A stretch of DNA of 46,954 nucleotides from a virus. Positions 26,084 through 32,163 of the stretch are shown one piece after another; the stretch's first letter is position 1, and each line of letters begins with the position of its first letter. The notes below the pieces were generated by a model. It did no database searches, was not told the DNA's origin, and worked only from the letters and a program-made list of their open reading frames with translations. The stretch spans positions 1 through 46,954 of IMG/VR virus record IMGVR_UViG_3300035698_001949. One strand, written 5' to 3'. Position numbers and translations under genes: made by a program.

Positions 26084-26790
26084 TTCGGATCTCCATCCGT
26101 TTTTATTTCCACTGAATTTGCTACTAAGTCTAGTAGCCCCTTGATCTGTTTAGATCCTGTTCTTCCGGCCTTATCGCTATCCAACCATACTATAATAGTA
26201 TCATACTTGTGGAGCAATGTCAATACTTGTTTGTCATTCATCTTAGTACCTAGTAAAGACACAGTCTTGGCGACTGCTCCTACTTTAATAGCACTTAGTA
26301 TATCTTCTACTAAGATAACATAGTTAGTCTCAGCTTGCTTGGACCTGAACATGTATTCCTTGTACCCTGCGGTGTAGTATTTAGGTTCATCATCTTCTCT
26401 TAATGCTCTAGCCTGATAGAATTTAAGCTCAGACATGTCGTAGCAAGGGAGTAGTATTCTGTTGTGGTAATTTACTACCCTTCCATTGTATCCTCGGAAG
26501 CTACCGTGCTGACAATGCTTTATTCCATAGATGTCTATTTGTTCTTCCGTTATTCCGTACTTCCATAACCACTTCATTCCGTCTGGGGGTATCTCTCTTG
26601 TAGCTCCTTTAGGGAGCTTCACTTCATTAGGCTCTAAAGAGACGTCTTCCATCTGAGACCCCATTGAGTTCCCTTGCTTCAGGAATGTGTGTGAGTGGCA
26701 ACTGAAGCAGTATGTGCTTGTATCATACTCTGCTAGAGCATCAGAGCTGCCACATGCATCACAAGGCAAATGACTACTTACTAGTGCCAT
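26020..26790 (-). CDS. DNA primase (zinc-binding domain plus TOPRIM, T7 gp4 N-half-like)
   Basis: The 256-residue protein starts with a zinc-binding domain, LPCDACGSSDAL and CFSCHSHTF (Cys pairs near 10-13 and 28-31), as in T7 gp4. It then has the primase core with ILLPCYDMSELKFYQARA, and a TOPRIM fold with the acidic VLVEDILSAIKVG and WLDSDKAGR (DxD) motifs. It makes RNA primers for lagging-strand synthesis. Encoded separately from the helicase. Its ATG overlaps the end of 26774-26977. Confidence 0.9.
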   Translation of the reverse strand: MALVSSHLPCDACGSSDALAEYDTSTYCFSCHSHTFLKQGNSMGSQMEDVSLEPNEVKLPKGATREIPPDGMKWLWKYGITEEQIDIYGIKHCQHGSFRGYNGRVVNYHNRILLPCYDMSELKFYQARALREDDEPKYYTAGYKEYMFRSKQAETNYVILVEDILSAIKVGAVAKTVSLLGTKMNDKQVLTLLHKYDTIIVWLDSDKAGRTGSKQIKGLLDLVANSVEIKTDGDPKCYTEEEIKALVQTALEALDI

Positions 26791-26977
26791 TCTCTTCTCT
26801 TCTTTGTTCCACCAATGCCGTGAACAATATCTCTGCTAGGTTGCGTTCATCTTTCTTGAAAGCTTTCATAAGCATTTCATCTTTGGTCACTACGTAACCG
26901 TCTCCTCCTGCCGTCCCGCCAGTCATAGTTATACTACTTAGTTCGTTGCCATACTTTTTAATAAATCTCGATCCCAT
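26774..26977 (-). CDS. Small helical protein upstream of primase
   Basis: From the ATG at 26977 (GAGGG eight bases upstream) the product is 67 residues: MGSRFIKKYGNELSSITMTG and onward to NLAEILFTALVEQRREENG. A GTG at 27016 would add 13 residues but has no ribosome site. It has a glycine-rich loop and a charged C-terminal helix. Its stop overlaps the primase start. No recognised family. Confidence 0.6.
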   Translation of the reverse strand: MGSRFIKKYGNELSSITMTGGTAGGDGYVVTKDEMLMKAFKKDERNLAEILFTALVEQRREENGTSK

Positions 26978-27038
26978 AACATTGCCCTCTTTGTTGTTTA
27001 ACGATACCCCGACCACTACAGTCAGGGCACGAGAGATA
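26958..27038 (-). other. Open CxxCxGxG zinc-knuckle frame behind a perfect Shine-Dalgarno, without a start codon
   Basis: The minus strand has AGGAGGTGAT (27047-27038), a full match to the 16S anti-SD. The frame that follows encodes SCPDCSGRGIVKQQRGQCYG, a DnaJ-like CxxCxGxG knuckle, but contains no ATG, GTG or TTG before the first Cys. A GTG at 27030 in another frame meets a stop two codons later. It could be a decayed gene, a non-canonical start or a base error. Confidence 0.35.
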
Positions 27039-27048
27039 TCACCTCCTA

Positions 27049-27432
27049 CTACCCGCGCTTATCCTCATACGTAGCTGGATAAAACACTTCATCGGTTGGG
27101 TGGTTGTTTTCTTCCCATTGTCGAACCTGCTCTTTGTAAGCTTGCTCGTACGTATCTTTAAGCGGATTACTATTTACCATGGCTTCTCCTTCGGTTAGTT
27201 TACTGAATTTATCCCAATCTGCTTCTGCTGTGTTCATGTCTACTAATAGAGCGTCTAGCTTCTCAGCTATACTGCCTAATTCGTCAGCTGCTCTCTCAAA
27301 ATCGTCCTGTACTGATCTTCCAGGAAAGCTAGATAGAGGAGGATAGCCACCAAATAATAACTTGGTTGAGATATCATTTATCTCCTCTACTATATCCCCT
27401 AATTGTTCCTGTGCTGTCTGTTGTCTAGTCAT
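27049..27432 (-). CDS. Helical/coiled-coil protein, unknown
   Basis: The 127-residue acidic protein is mostly helical, with a heptad-like stretch (DDFERAADELGSIAEKLDAL) in the middle and a Glu/Gln-rich second half. There are no cysteines, membrane segment or signal peptide. Its start overlaps the stop of the exported ClpP-like gene upstream (4-nt overlap), so it is in the same operon. No family recognised. Confidence 0.65.
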   Translation of the reverse strand: MTRQQTAQEQLGDIVEEINDISTKLLFGGYPPLSSFPGRSVQDDFERAADELGSIAEKLDALLVDMNTAEADWDKFSKLTEGEAMVNSNPLKDTYEQAYKEQVRQWEENNHPTDEVFYPATYEDKRG

Positions 27433-28022
27433 ACCTGTACTCCTCGTGCTTTGCAGTATCCCTTACCACTCTCAAATATCCTTACTTTAATTCTAGTACA
27501 CAATTGTTTTCCTGTCAAGATAACATCTCCACCTTTTCGCATTTTTCTCACTTCTGCTTTGGTGAACCAGCGCATCATATTCCTCATCTGCTTCTCACTT
27601 TGACGTATTAGTACCTGCTTTCCTCCTCCTTTCTGGGGATAGTAGCCATAATGGAATAATATCCTAGATGTGTGGTTTACCTTAACCACGTCTCCTATCA
27701 TCACCATAACCGCAGCATAGCTTGCTACAAACTTTCTGGATTCAGTAGTCACTGTCGCTTTGGACCGCTGTATGGCTCTTATTAGAGGCTCAGAGACATA
27801 ATCTATGCCTCCTACGTTATTCCTTATAATAATATGTATCTTTTGTCCTTTGCCTGACCTATTCAGATCATTTAGAAGTCTCTGATATTGGTGCTTCATG
27901 AGATCTCCTTCCACAAAGTACACTCTCTCCTGCGGTGTGCTCTTGGTTACCCTCAAGGTAGCTAAAGAGCTCTCTGCTATCATAAAGATTGATAGTGCTG
28001 CTGCTGTAACTAGCTTAATCAT
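27429..28022 (-). CDS. Exported ClpP-like serine protease (second of pair)
   Basis: The 197-residue protein begins MIKLVTAAALSIFMIAESSLA, a good signal peptide with probable cleavage after about residue 21. The mature part has the ClpP fold pattern: IHIIIRNNVGGIDYV (oxyanion GG 71-72), the elbow VASYAAVMVMIGD with Ser101, ILFHYGYY with His124, and the GDVILTG segment near the C-terminus where ClpP has its DxxLTA element. The two cysteines near the end could form a disulfide. ClpP enzymes are normally cytosolic, so an exported form is unusual. The gene overlaps its paralogue at 28019 by 4 nt. Confidence 0.78.
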   Translation of the reverse strand: MIKLVTAAALSIFMIAESSLATLRVTKSTPQERVYFVEGDLMKHQYQRLLNDLNRSGKGQKIHIIIRNNVGGIDYVSEPLIRAIQRSKATVTTESRKFVASYAAVMVMIGDVVKVNHTSRILFHYGYYPQKGGGKQVLIRQSEKQMRNMMRWFTKAEVRKMRKGGDVILTGKQLCTRIKVRIFESGKGYCKARGVQV

Positions 28023-28633
28023 TCTGCTGGCCTCTCTCCAACAATAACACAGTACTCTTCCGTTTCTTCTATCTTTTTCCCTTTATGGCACATGTCTGCT
28101 CCGCTTATGGTAGCAAAATCTCCCATTAAGAACTCGCTCATGTTAATCTTCGTTAAATACTTAATCCATTTCAGGTTGATCATCAGATGACCATAGAAGT
28201 TCCTAACCTGGTTCCGCGCTTCGTTTATGTCTTTCGATCTGTATACTGTCAACAGTCCTACAGTCTTACTGTTTCTACTGCCTAAGTGGATACTAATCTC
28301 TGCATTCTTATATACTCTCAGCTTATCTCCTTCTAGTAGTACGATACCAGCAGCACTGATACAGGTTTCAACACACACTAAGGTTACTTCTCCTTTATGG
28401 CTACGAATACTGTTTACTAGCATATTCAGTGCTGTCAAGGTTCCTCCGTTGTTGTTCTGAATTACAATGTCAATCGGTCCTGTTGTGTTCTCTAGTTTTT
28501 CATACACTGGTGCAATCGTTGCCATCGACACTGAACCATTCAAGTACACCTTCACGGGCACTGTCTTTACTGTATATCCTTGGCTAAGAGCAGCTGAAGC
28601 TGCCATCACCATTCCTATTATATATTCTATCAT
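28019..28633 (-). CDS. Exported ClpP-like serine protease (first of pair)
   Basis: The 204-residue protein begins MIEYIIGMVMAASAALSQG, a short signal-like segment. The body reads like ClpP: PIDIVIQNNNGGTLTALNML (oxyanion GG 63-64), elbow ETCISAAGIVLLEGD with Ser93, EISIHLGSRNS with His116, and FATISGADMC near the end in the ClpP DxxMSAxEA position. Four cysteines (87, 91 and two C-terminal) fit an oxidising compartment. Together with 27429-28022 it could form a hetero-oligomeric periplasmic protease. No Clp ATPase with a signal peptide is encoded, so it may act alone or as a scaffold. Confidence 0.8.
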   Translation of the reverse strand: MIEYIIGMVMAASAALSQGYTVKTVPVKVYLNGSVSMATIAPVYEKLENTTGPIDIVIQNNNGGTLTALNMLVNSIRSHKGEVTLVCVETCISAAGIVLLEGDKLRVYKNAEISIHLGSRNSKTVGLLTVYRSKDINEARNQVRNFYGHLMINLKWIKYLTKINMSEFLMGDFATISGADMCHKGKKIEETEEYCVIVGERPAE

Positions 28634-28842
28634 CCGCCTTCTCCGTTGTGAGCACTAAGCTCATCTTGTTCGACTACTACGTAGCCGTCTATATTACCTG
28701 TCATCTTGGTGTACACAGGGCCTCCGTCGATGCCTATGGCCCCGCACTTACACCACTTGAAGTCATGTCTATGGTGTGACTGTATCACATCATCACACAG
28801 AAGACATCTTACCGCTGGTCCTGGAGTTCCTTTCTTCTCCAC
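28630..28842 (-). CDS. Small zinc-binding phage protein (CLLC...HRHDF...CKCG)
   Basis: The 70-residue protein from a GTG start has CLLC near 13-16, SHHRHDFKWCKCG and AIGIDGGPVYTKMTG. I recognise this pattern from small uncharacterised phage proteins (CxxC - HRHDF - CxCG - DGG). Metal binding is likely. It is cytosolic, standing between two groups of exported proteins in the early operon, and its stop overlaps the ClpP-like start. Confidence 0.68.
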   Translation of the reverse strand: MEKKGTPGPAVRCLLCDDVIQSHHRHDFKWCKCGAIGIDGGPVYTKMTGNIDGYVVVEQDELSAHNGEGG

Positions 28843-28843
28843 A

Positions 28844-29197
28844 TTAGTACCCTTGACGTGTTGCTGAGTCTTCCAGAGCGTCTAACATAGCATCTATCTG
28901 CTTCTGTAAGTCTTTCTGCAGTGCTCTAGCCTGCTTACGCACCTTAGGATCACTCCAATTCTTCTTGTAGTGGTTTATTCTGCGTTGTATTGCATTACCA
29001 CTATCAGTAGTGTAACGCTTAGGTGTGTACAGTCCATCCGTCGTACGTCCTACATTTGGTGTAGTCTTGTACGCTCCTTTGTCTGGAGTCAGTTCATAAC
29101 CACTAGGCTTATTCAGAATATCTGATGCCTTCTGGTTCGCTGATACTGCTCCAGATGCCAAAAATACGGCTGCTATAACCGCTACTGCATAGCTCAT
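28844..29197 (-). CDS. Exported basic helical protein
   Basis: The 117-residue protein has a signal peptide (SYAVAVIAAVFLASGAVSA, likely cut near residue 20). The mature part is basic, with a Tyr/Thr-rich middle (YELTPDKGAYKTTPNVGR) and a C-terminal charged helix (KVRKQARALQKDLQKQIDAM). It is probably periplasmic. It overlaps 29194 by ATGA. No family recognised; being basic and coiled, it could bind a protein partner or peptidoglycan. Confidence 0.68.
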   Translation of the reverse strand: MSYAVAVIAAVFLASGAVSANQKASDILNKPSGYELTPDKGAYKTTPNVGRTTDGLYTPKRYTTDSGNAIQRRINHYKKNWSDPKVRKQARALQKDLQKQIDAMLDALEDSATRQGY

Positions 29198-29388
29198 TTT
29201 TTACCTCTCTCAGACTTCTTAGTCTGCTTACTGTCATGGAATAAACCATCCTTCTTATCGTTTACCTCGTTCGCAACAATTACTACCTTGTATGCTGGTA
29301 ACTTAACCTGACCGGGGAACATCGTGCTCATTGCCATCACGTTCGCCGACGTTACCAACATTACGGCACCTACTAAATACTTAATCAT
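29194..29388 (-). CDS. Small exported protein
   Basis: The 64-residue protein has a clear signal peptide, MIKYLVGAVMLVTSANVMA, with cleavage expected after residue 19. The mature peptide of about 45 residues is polar and lysine-rich at the end (SKQTKKSERGKK). The ribosome site GAGGAGAG precedes the ATG. Function unknown. Confidence 0.65.
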   Translation of the reverse strand: MIKYLVGAVMLVTSANVMAMSTMFPGQVKLPAYKVVIVANEVNDKKDGLFHDSKQTKKSERGKK

Positions 29389-29404
29389 ATCATCTCTCTC
29401 CTCT

Positions 29405-29539
29405 TTATAAAACTACTATTACTACTGCTGTCCAAATTACCATAGCACCAAACCAGATGGCTAGGTTTCTATGGAACTTATTGCCTGGTCGAGTGTGCGC
29501 AATCTCTCGATGTACCCTCTTATTCAACTCATTTGTCAT
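29405..29539 (-). CDS. 44-residue single-pass membrane micro-protein
   Basis: Reads MTNELNKRVHREIAHTRPGN and then FHRNLAIWFGAMVIWTAVVIVVL. It has a basic N-terminus and a C-terminal hydrophobic segment of about 20 residues, so an N-in/C-out tail-anchored protein is likely. GAGGC lies nine bases before the ATG. It fills the otherwise empty gap between two leftward early genes. Short size kept it below usual gene-calling limits. Confidence 0.6.
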   Translation of the reverse strand: MTNELNKRVHREIAHTRPGNKFHRNLAIWFGAMVIWTAVVIVVL

Positions 29540-29555
29540 TTTACACTGCCTCGTT

Positions 29556-29741
29556 TCAATTTTCATCATCTTTCTCCCAATCGTCTACTATATGCTCTAT
29601 CAAATCAGGACAACTTGTAAGTCCTGTTACTATAATCATAGTAGTAACTGCGAGCATTGTCAAGAGAATAAGGGGAATATATATTAATATAAACCCGAAG
29701 AATATAACAATGGACACTCCAATATATCTCAGTATATTCAT
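29556..29741 (-). CDS. Small membrane protein with acidic cytoplasmic tail
   Basis: The 61-residue protein has one long or two short hydrophobic segments (residues 5-41, IGVSIVIFFGFILIYIPLIL and onward to MIIVTGL), then LTSCPDLIEHIVDDWEKDDEN. The start overlaps the stop of 29738-30049. Second gene after the regulator in the early operon. Holin-like or superinfection-exclusion roles are possible but not shown. Confidence 0.62.
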   Translation of the reverse strand: MNILRYIGVSIVIFFGFILIYIPLILLTMLAVTTMIIVTGLTSCPDLIEHIVDDWEKDDEN

Positions 29742-30049
29742 AGCCTTGTAAACACTCTCCGTATTAGATAGTTTACTACCAGTTTTATTGCTGATACTGC
29801 TAACGCAGCATTCACATTCATAGCAAATGATACCTCGGGGAAGAACAACACTAATACTACAATAGTGACCAGTAACCCCGTGATTAGATGTAATGTAACC
29901 TCTAGCGCTGTGTGGTGATGTCTCTGAGGGGGCTTTTTAGCCCCTTTACGGTACTTTCTCTTCTTAACAGTGTGCTTAAGCACCTCTGCCTCGGCAGGCT
30001 GACTGAGAGCGTTGTTGGGGTCTCCACAGCAATTGGGTGGTTTAGTCAT
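29738..30049 (-). CDS. Two-pass membrane protein (DUF7220-like)
   Basis: The 103-residue protein has a polar, basic N-terminus with NCC near residue 7 and KKRKYRKGAKKPPQRHHH. Two membrane segments follow, ALEVTLHLITGLLVTIVVLV and NVNAALAVSAIKLVVNYLI, ending RRVFTRL. The layout (E-x-x-x near the first helix, FP between helices, Y-x-x-RR-x-F at the end) resembles small phage membrane proteins of the DUF7220 type. First non-regulatory gene of the leftward early operon. Function unknown. Confidence 0.62.
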   Translation of the reverse strand: MTKPPNCCGDPNNALSQPAEAEVLKHTVKKRKYRKGAKKPPQRHHHTALEVTLHLITGLLVTIVVLVLFFPEVSFAMNVNAALAVSAIKLVVNYLIRRVFTRL

Positions 30050-30383
30050 ATATTATTAATGATGACAGCTTATTAGGCATTGTCACTTTCCATTCTAGTT
30101 TAAGCCCTAAGTACTGGGCTACGTCAATCAATAATGCTAGACCTATGCCAGCATCGCCTGTTATGTACTTCCCTACATTACCCAGCATTTTAGAAGATAG
30201 GTCCGGTCTATTGGCGTACTTTGCTACTAAAATGTCTTCTAGTACAGCCTTTAGGCTCTCATTGCGCAATCTCTGCGCATGACCATCCAAACACTCAATC
30301 AGTCTCTTACGATCCGATTTCGTGATGATCTTAATACCTTTACCACGTATGTGGAACTTACATATAAATACTTCATTACTCAT
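30042..30383 (-). CDS. Possible early regulator translated from a leaderless mRNA
   Basis: The product from the ATG at 30383 is 113 residues: MSNEVFICKFHIRGKGIKII and onward. An upstream ATG at 30419 lies in the -35 box of its own promoter and is rejected. The C-terminal third (MLGNVGKYITGDAGIGLALL, then IDVAQYLGLKLEW) resembles the last helices of Xre/Cro-type DNA-binding domains, weakly. The ATG begins about where transcription should start, as for lambda cI from PRM. Being first in the operon and next to palindromic sites, it may be a transcriptional regulator, but this is inference. Confidence 0.55.
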   Translation of the reverse strand: MSNEVFICKFHIRGKGIKIITKSDRKRLIECLDGHAQRLRNESLKAVLEDILVAKYANRPDLSSKMLGNVGKYITGDAGIGLALLIDVAQYLGLKLEWKVTMPNKLSSLIIYD

Positions 30384-30389
30384 AGTCCA

Positions 30390-30419
30390 ACTATAGCACA
30401 GATGGATAGGTGCTGTCAA
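30390..30419 (-). promoter_or_regulatory. Leftward early promoter
   Basis: Minus strand: TTGACA (30419-30414), an 18-bp spacer, and TATAGT (30395-30390), with TGC before the -10 (extended -10). Only six bases separate the -10 from the ATG at 30383, giving a leaderless transcript. It drives the whole leftward operon of more than 16 kb. Confidence 0.8.
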
Positions 30420-30559
30420 GCACTAAAGCTCTTACATCTCTCATTTTAGCAGTAGACCACTAGATTGCTATATATAATAACTATAGTACTAAGTACTAGA
30501 GCTACAGTAAGCTCTATGAAGCTCTGTTAAAGAGCTATGAGCTTATAGTACTTAAGTAC
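30420..30559. other. Palindrome-rich divergent control region / candidate origin
   Basis: No gene. It lies between the divergent early promoters and is A/T-rich. It holds AGTACT-A-AGTACT (30485-30497), AGAGCT/AGCTCT pairs (30498-30503 with 30510-30515; 30520-30525 with 30531-30536) and a perfect 14-bp palindrome AGTACTTAAGTACT (30547-30560) abutting the rightward -35. These are candidate operators and, with the A/T-rich DNA, a candidate replication origin. Confidence 0.55.
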
Positions 30560-30588
30560 TTGCTAAAGTGTAATTACTAGGCTATACT
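30560..30588 (+). promoter_or_regulatory. Rightward early promoter
   Basis: TTGCTA (30560-30565), a 17-bp spacer, and TATACT (30583-30588). The first base of the -35 is the last base of a 14-bp palindrome, a good place for repressor binding. It reads into the 24-residue membrane peptide gene at 30620. Confidence 0.7.
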
Positions 30589-30619
30589 GGAAGTAACAGA
30601 GATTAGGAGGTTAATTACT

Positions 30620-30694
30620 ATGTTATTTACTTTAGGTTTAGTTGTGTTTGTTGGAAGTATAGTATTTATACTGTGTATGGCTAGTTCTAACTAA
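30620..30694 (+). CDS. 24-residue membrane micro-protein
   Basis: Encodes MLFTLGLVVFVGSIVFILCM then ASSN: essentially one transmembrane helix. It has a very strong AGGAGG (30605-30610) nine bases before the ATG and its own promoter 32 bp upstream, which argues that it is real in spite of its size. First product of the rightward early transcript. Confidence 0.6.
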   Translation: MLFTLGLVVFVGSIVFILCMASSN

Positions 30695-30899
30695 AGTTAG
30701 TCGCTTCTGCCGATAGGTAGCTAAAAAGCACTTAGTCAGGGCCTTCTGTATTAATCTTAGTCCTAAGCCAACAAGGGGCCGTCATCTAGACGGTTAGAAT
30801 GCCTCCTAGAGGCACACAGAGCTTACAGGAGAAGAGATCAGAGGTAAGGTAGTAGGATAGGATAGGTTAGAGTAATAGAGAGGCATAGAGAGGCTTAAA
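30695..30899 (+). other. Untranslated stretch with two small hairpins
   Basis: 205 bases without a convincing gene. It contains CCGTC-ATCTA-GACGG (30779-30793) and TGCCTC-CTA-GAGGCA (30800-30814), then a purine-rich run ending in a tandem repeat before the next ATG. It could be a structured leader or small RNA. Confidence 0.4.
30875..30894 (+). repeat. Tandem 10-bp repeat containing ribosome-site sequence
   Basis: ATAGAGAGGC occurs twice in tandem (30875-30884 and 30885-30894), six bases upstream of the ATG at 30900. Each copy has GAGAGG, so the repeat may duplicate the Shine-Dalgarno. Confidence 0.7.
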
Positions 30900-31184
30900 A
30901 TGATTGGAAGAGTTAGAAGTAGATTTATAAGATGGAGGATAGGTGTAATTAGATTACAGCTGTTCTTGATAGAGAATGAGTTGTTATTACTGAACAATAG
31001 ATGTAAGATAGCCCCTGGAGGGTATAAGACGTTCGATTCGTCTCAGGATGCGGCTGCATCAGGAGTACTTAAGCATGAGAAGGTTAAGTATAAGAAGAAA
31101 CTAGTGTATTGGGAAGATCTTCTAGATTATTATCTAGCAGTACAGTCTTTGAAGAAGTATGAGAGAGAAGAGAGAGATAAATGA
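30900..31184 (+). CDS. Basic helical protein, unknown
   Basis: The 94-residue, strongly basic protein is helical at both ends (IRLQLFLIENELLLLNNRCK; KKLVYWEDLLDYYLAVQSLK) with a middle of KIAPGGYKTFDSSQDAAASG. It is probably nucleic-acid or protein-binding. In the rightward early block after a tandem SD repeat. No family recognised. Confidence 0.62.
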   Translation: MIGRVRSRFIRWRIGVIRLQLFLIENELLLLNNRCKIAPGGYKTFDSSQDAAASGVLKHEKVKYKKKLVYWEDLLDYYLAVQSLKKYEREERDK

Positions 31185-31187
31185 GCT

Positions 31188-31421
31188 ATGTATGAACTAA
31201 TAGAAGCGATAATCTTTTTGACCGGATGGGCTACTTTATGCGCGCTATCTTGCGCATTAATATATAACATTGGTACAAAGATAACTAATAAAGCGCAGAA
31301 GAAGGATAAGAGAACTAGGAAAGAGCTAATAGAGCTTGACCCAACTCCTCCTGTATGCTATAATAGAACTAAGGCTAAGGTATATTCCTTTAGTGAACAT
31401 AAACGTAGACTGAGAGGATAA
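31188..31421 (+). CDS. Small membrane protein with basic cytoplasmic tail
   Basis: The 77-residue protein has a hydrophobic N-terminal helix (residues 4-28, LIEAIIFLTGWATLCALSCA), then a lysine/arginine-rich tail ending KAKVYSFSEHKRRLRG. The last element resembles the end of 31601-31849 (KAQVYNLDDYRK), a short C-terminal motif shared by two otherwise unrelated neighbours. An internal promoter-like sequence lies within its codons. Confidence 0.6.
   Translation: MYELIEAIIFLTGWATLCALSCALIYNIGTKITNKAQKKDKRTRKELIELDPTPPVCYNRTKAKVYSFSEHKRRLRG
31336..31364 (+). promoter_or_regulatory. Internal promoter with extended -10
   Basis: TTGACC (31336-31341), a 17-bp spacer, and TGC-TATAAT (-10 at 31359-31364), entirely inside the coding sequence of 31188-31421. 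It would transcribe the small genes from 31428 on. Confidence 0.6.
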
Positions 31422-31427
31422 TTAGAG

Positions 31428-31547
31428 ATGTTTGTAGAGTATCCAGCAACTATGGTTGCAGTAGCCATCATATATGGGTCTATGTTAGCAGTATTAGGTC
31501 TGATTATGTTCTTAGAGTGGTTATTCCCTAAGAATGACTCAGATTAA
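31428..31547 (+). CDS. 39-residue single-pass membrane micro-protein
   Basis: Begins MFVEYPATMVAVAIIYGSML and ends FLEWLFPKNDSD. It has one transmembrane helix of about 23 residues with a short polar end. GAGAGG lies about ten bases before the ATG. A hairpin follows its stop codon directly. Function unknown. Confidence 0.58.
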   Translation: MFVEYPATMVAVAIIYGSMLAVLGLIMFLEWLFPKNDSD

Positions 31548-31562
31548 GGTACTAATAGTACC
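31548..31562 (+). other. Small perfect hairpin after a membrane micro-gene
   Basis: GGTACT-AAT-AGTACC begins immediately after the TAA at 31547. There is no T run, so it is not a classical terminator. Its AGTACT arm is the same half-site as in the 30.5-kb palindromes, so it may be an operator. Confidence 0.5.
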
Positions 31563-31600
31563 ATGATGTGATTAATTATAAACTATGAGAGGATAGAGAG

Positions 31601-31849
31601 ATGAGTATAGGTAATTGTAGATGTCCCAAGTGCTTGGAGTTCAATAGCGACGCAGACACGGCGTATGCTTGGTTGAGTATCAACCCAGATCACTTAGTGC
31701 CCGATATAGAAGTGTACATTAGAGCAATATGTACTCCATCTAGCCAAATGTCCTTAGATGGTGAGCTTTGGTGCGATACATCCCAAGATGGTGCGAATGA
31801 TACGAATATCAAAGCACAAGTATATAACTTAGACGATTATAGGAAGTAA
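31601..31849 (+). CDS. Small CRCPKC protein, unknown
   Basis: The 82-residue acidic protein starts MSIGNCRCPKCLEF, a cysteine cluster that may hold zinc, with two later cysteines (ICTPSSQ, LWCDTSQ). It ends KAQVYNLDDYRK. A purine-rich SD (GAGAGGATAGAGAG) precedes the ATG. No family recognised. Confidence 0.6.
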   Translation: MSIGNCRCPKCLEFNSDADTAYAWLSINPDHLVPDIEVYIRAICTPSSQMSLDGELWCDTSQDGANDTNIKAQVYNLDDYRK

Positions 31850-31850
31850 T

Positions 31851-32000
31851 ATGAATAAATATACAACAAAACGTATAAAGAGGTATTATAATGACCAACC
31901 AGCAGGTATTCTGCTCATGAAATGGGCGTATTATGACAGTAACAGGCAGTATCTGCATAGCACAACAGTAGAGGATAAGAGCAATGATAAGAAATCGTAA
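31851..32000 (+). CDS. 49-residue basic micro-protein
   Basis: Reads MNKYTTKRIKRYYNDQPAGI and onward to TTVEDKSNDKKS, Tyr- and Lys-rich. It starts one base after the preceding stop and overlaps the next small gene by 17 nt. It lacks a clear SD, so re-initiation after the upstream gene is likely. Function unknown. Confidence 0.45.
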   Translation: MNKYTTKRIKRYYNDQPAGILLMKWAYYDSNRQYLHSTTVEDKSNDKKS

Positions 32001-32163
32001 GATCATAGGAGATATATTGTATAAACTAGGAGTCCTTAATAGGTTTTATCTAAGACGTGATAATGCCTATATGTATCTATTGTGTGTACCTGGACAACCC
32101 GGCTTAAGGCTACGCCCTGTAGGTGTGTTCTATATGAAGTACATACACAAGTATGGACTATGA
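31984..32163 (+). CDS. 59-residue basic protein, unknown
   Basis: Reads MIRNRKIIGDILYKLGVLNR then FYLRRDNAYMYLLCVPGQPG, basic and Tyr/Leu-rich. It overlaps 31851-32000 in another frame, and its TGA overlaps the ATG of the ligase-domain-like gene (ATGA). This coupling supports the reading frame. No family recognised. Confidence 0.48.
   Translation: MIRNRKIIGDILYKLGVLNRFYLRRDNAYMYLLCVPGQPGLRLRPVGVFYMKYIHKYGL

Noticed and set aside
29457-29751. Rightward frames of 72-76 codons in the leftward early operon
   Set aside because: Antisense to a coupled membrane-protein gene and the 44-residue frame; no initiation signals.
30806-30997. 63-codon minus-strand frame near the early promoters
   Set aside because: Overlaps a rightward gene with a good ribosome site; Leu/Ser-rich shadow of A/T-rich DNA.
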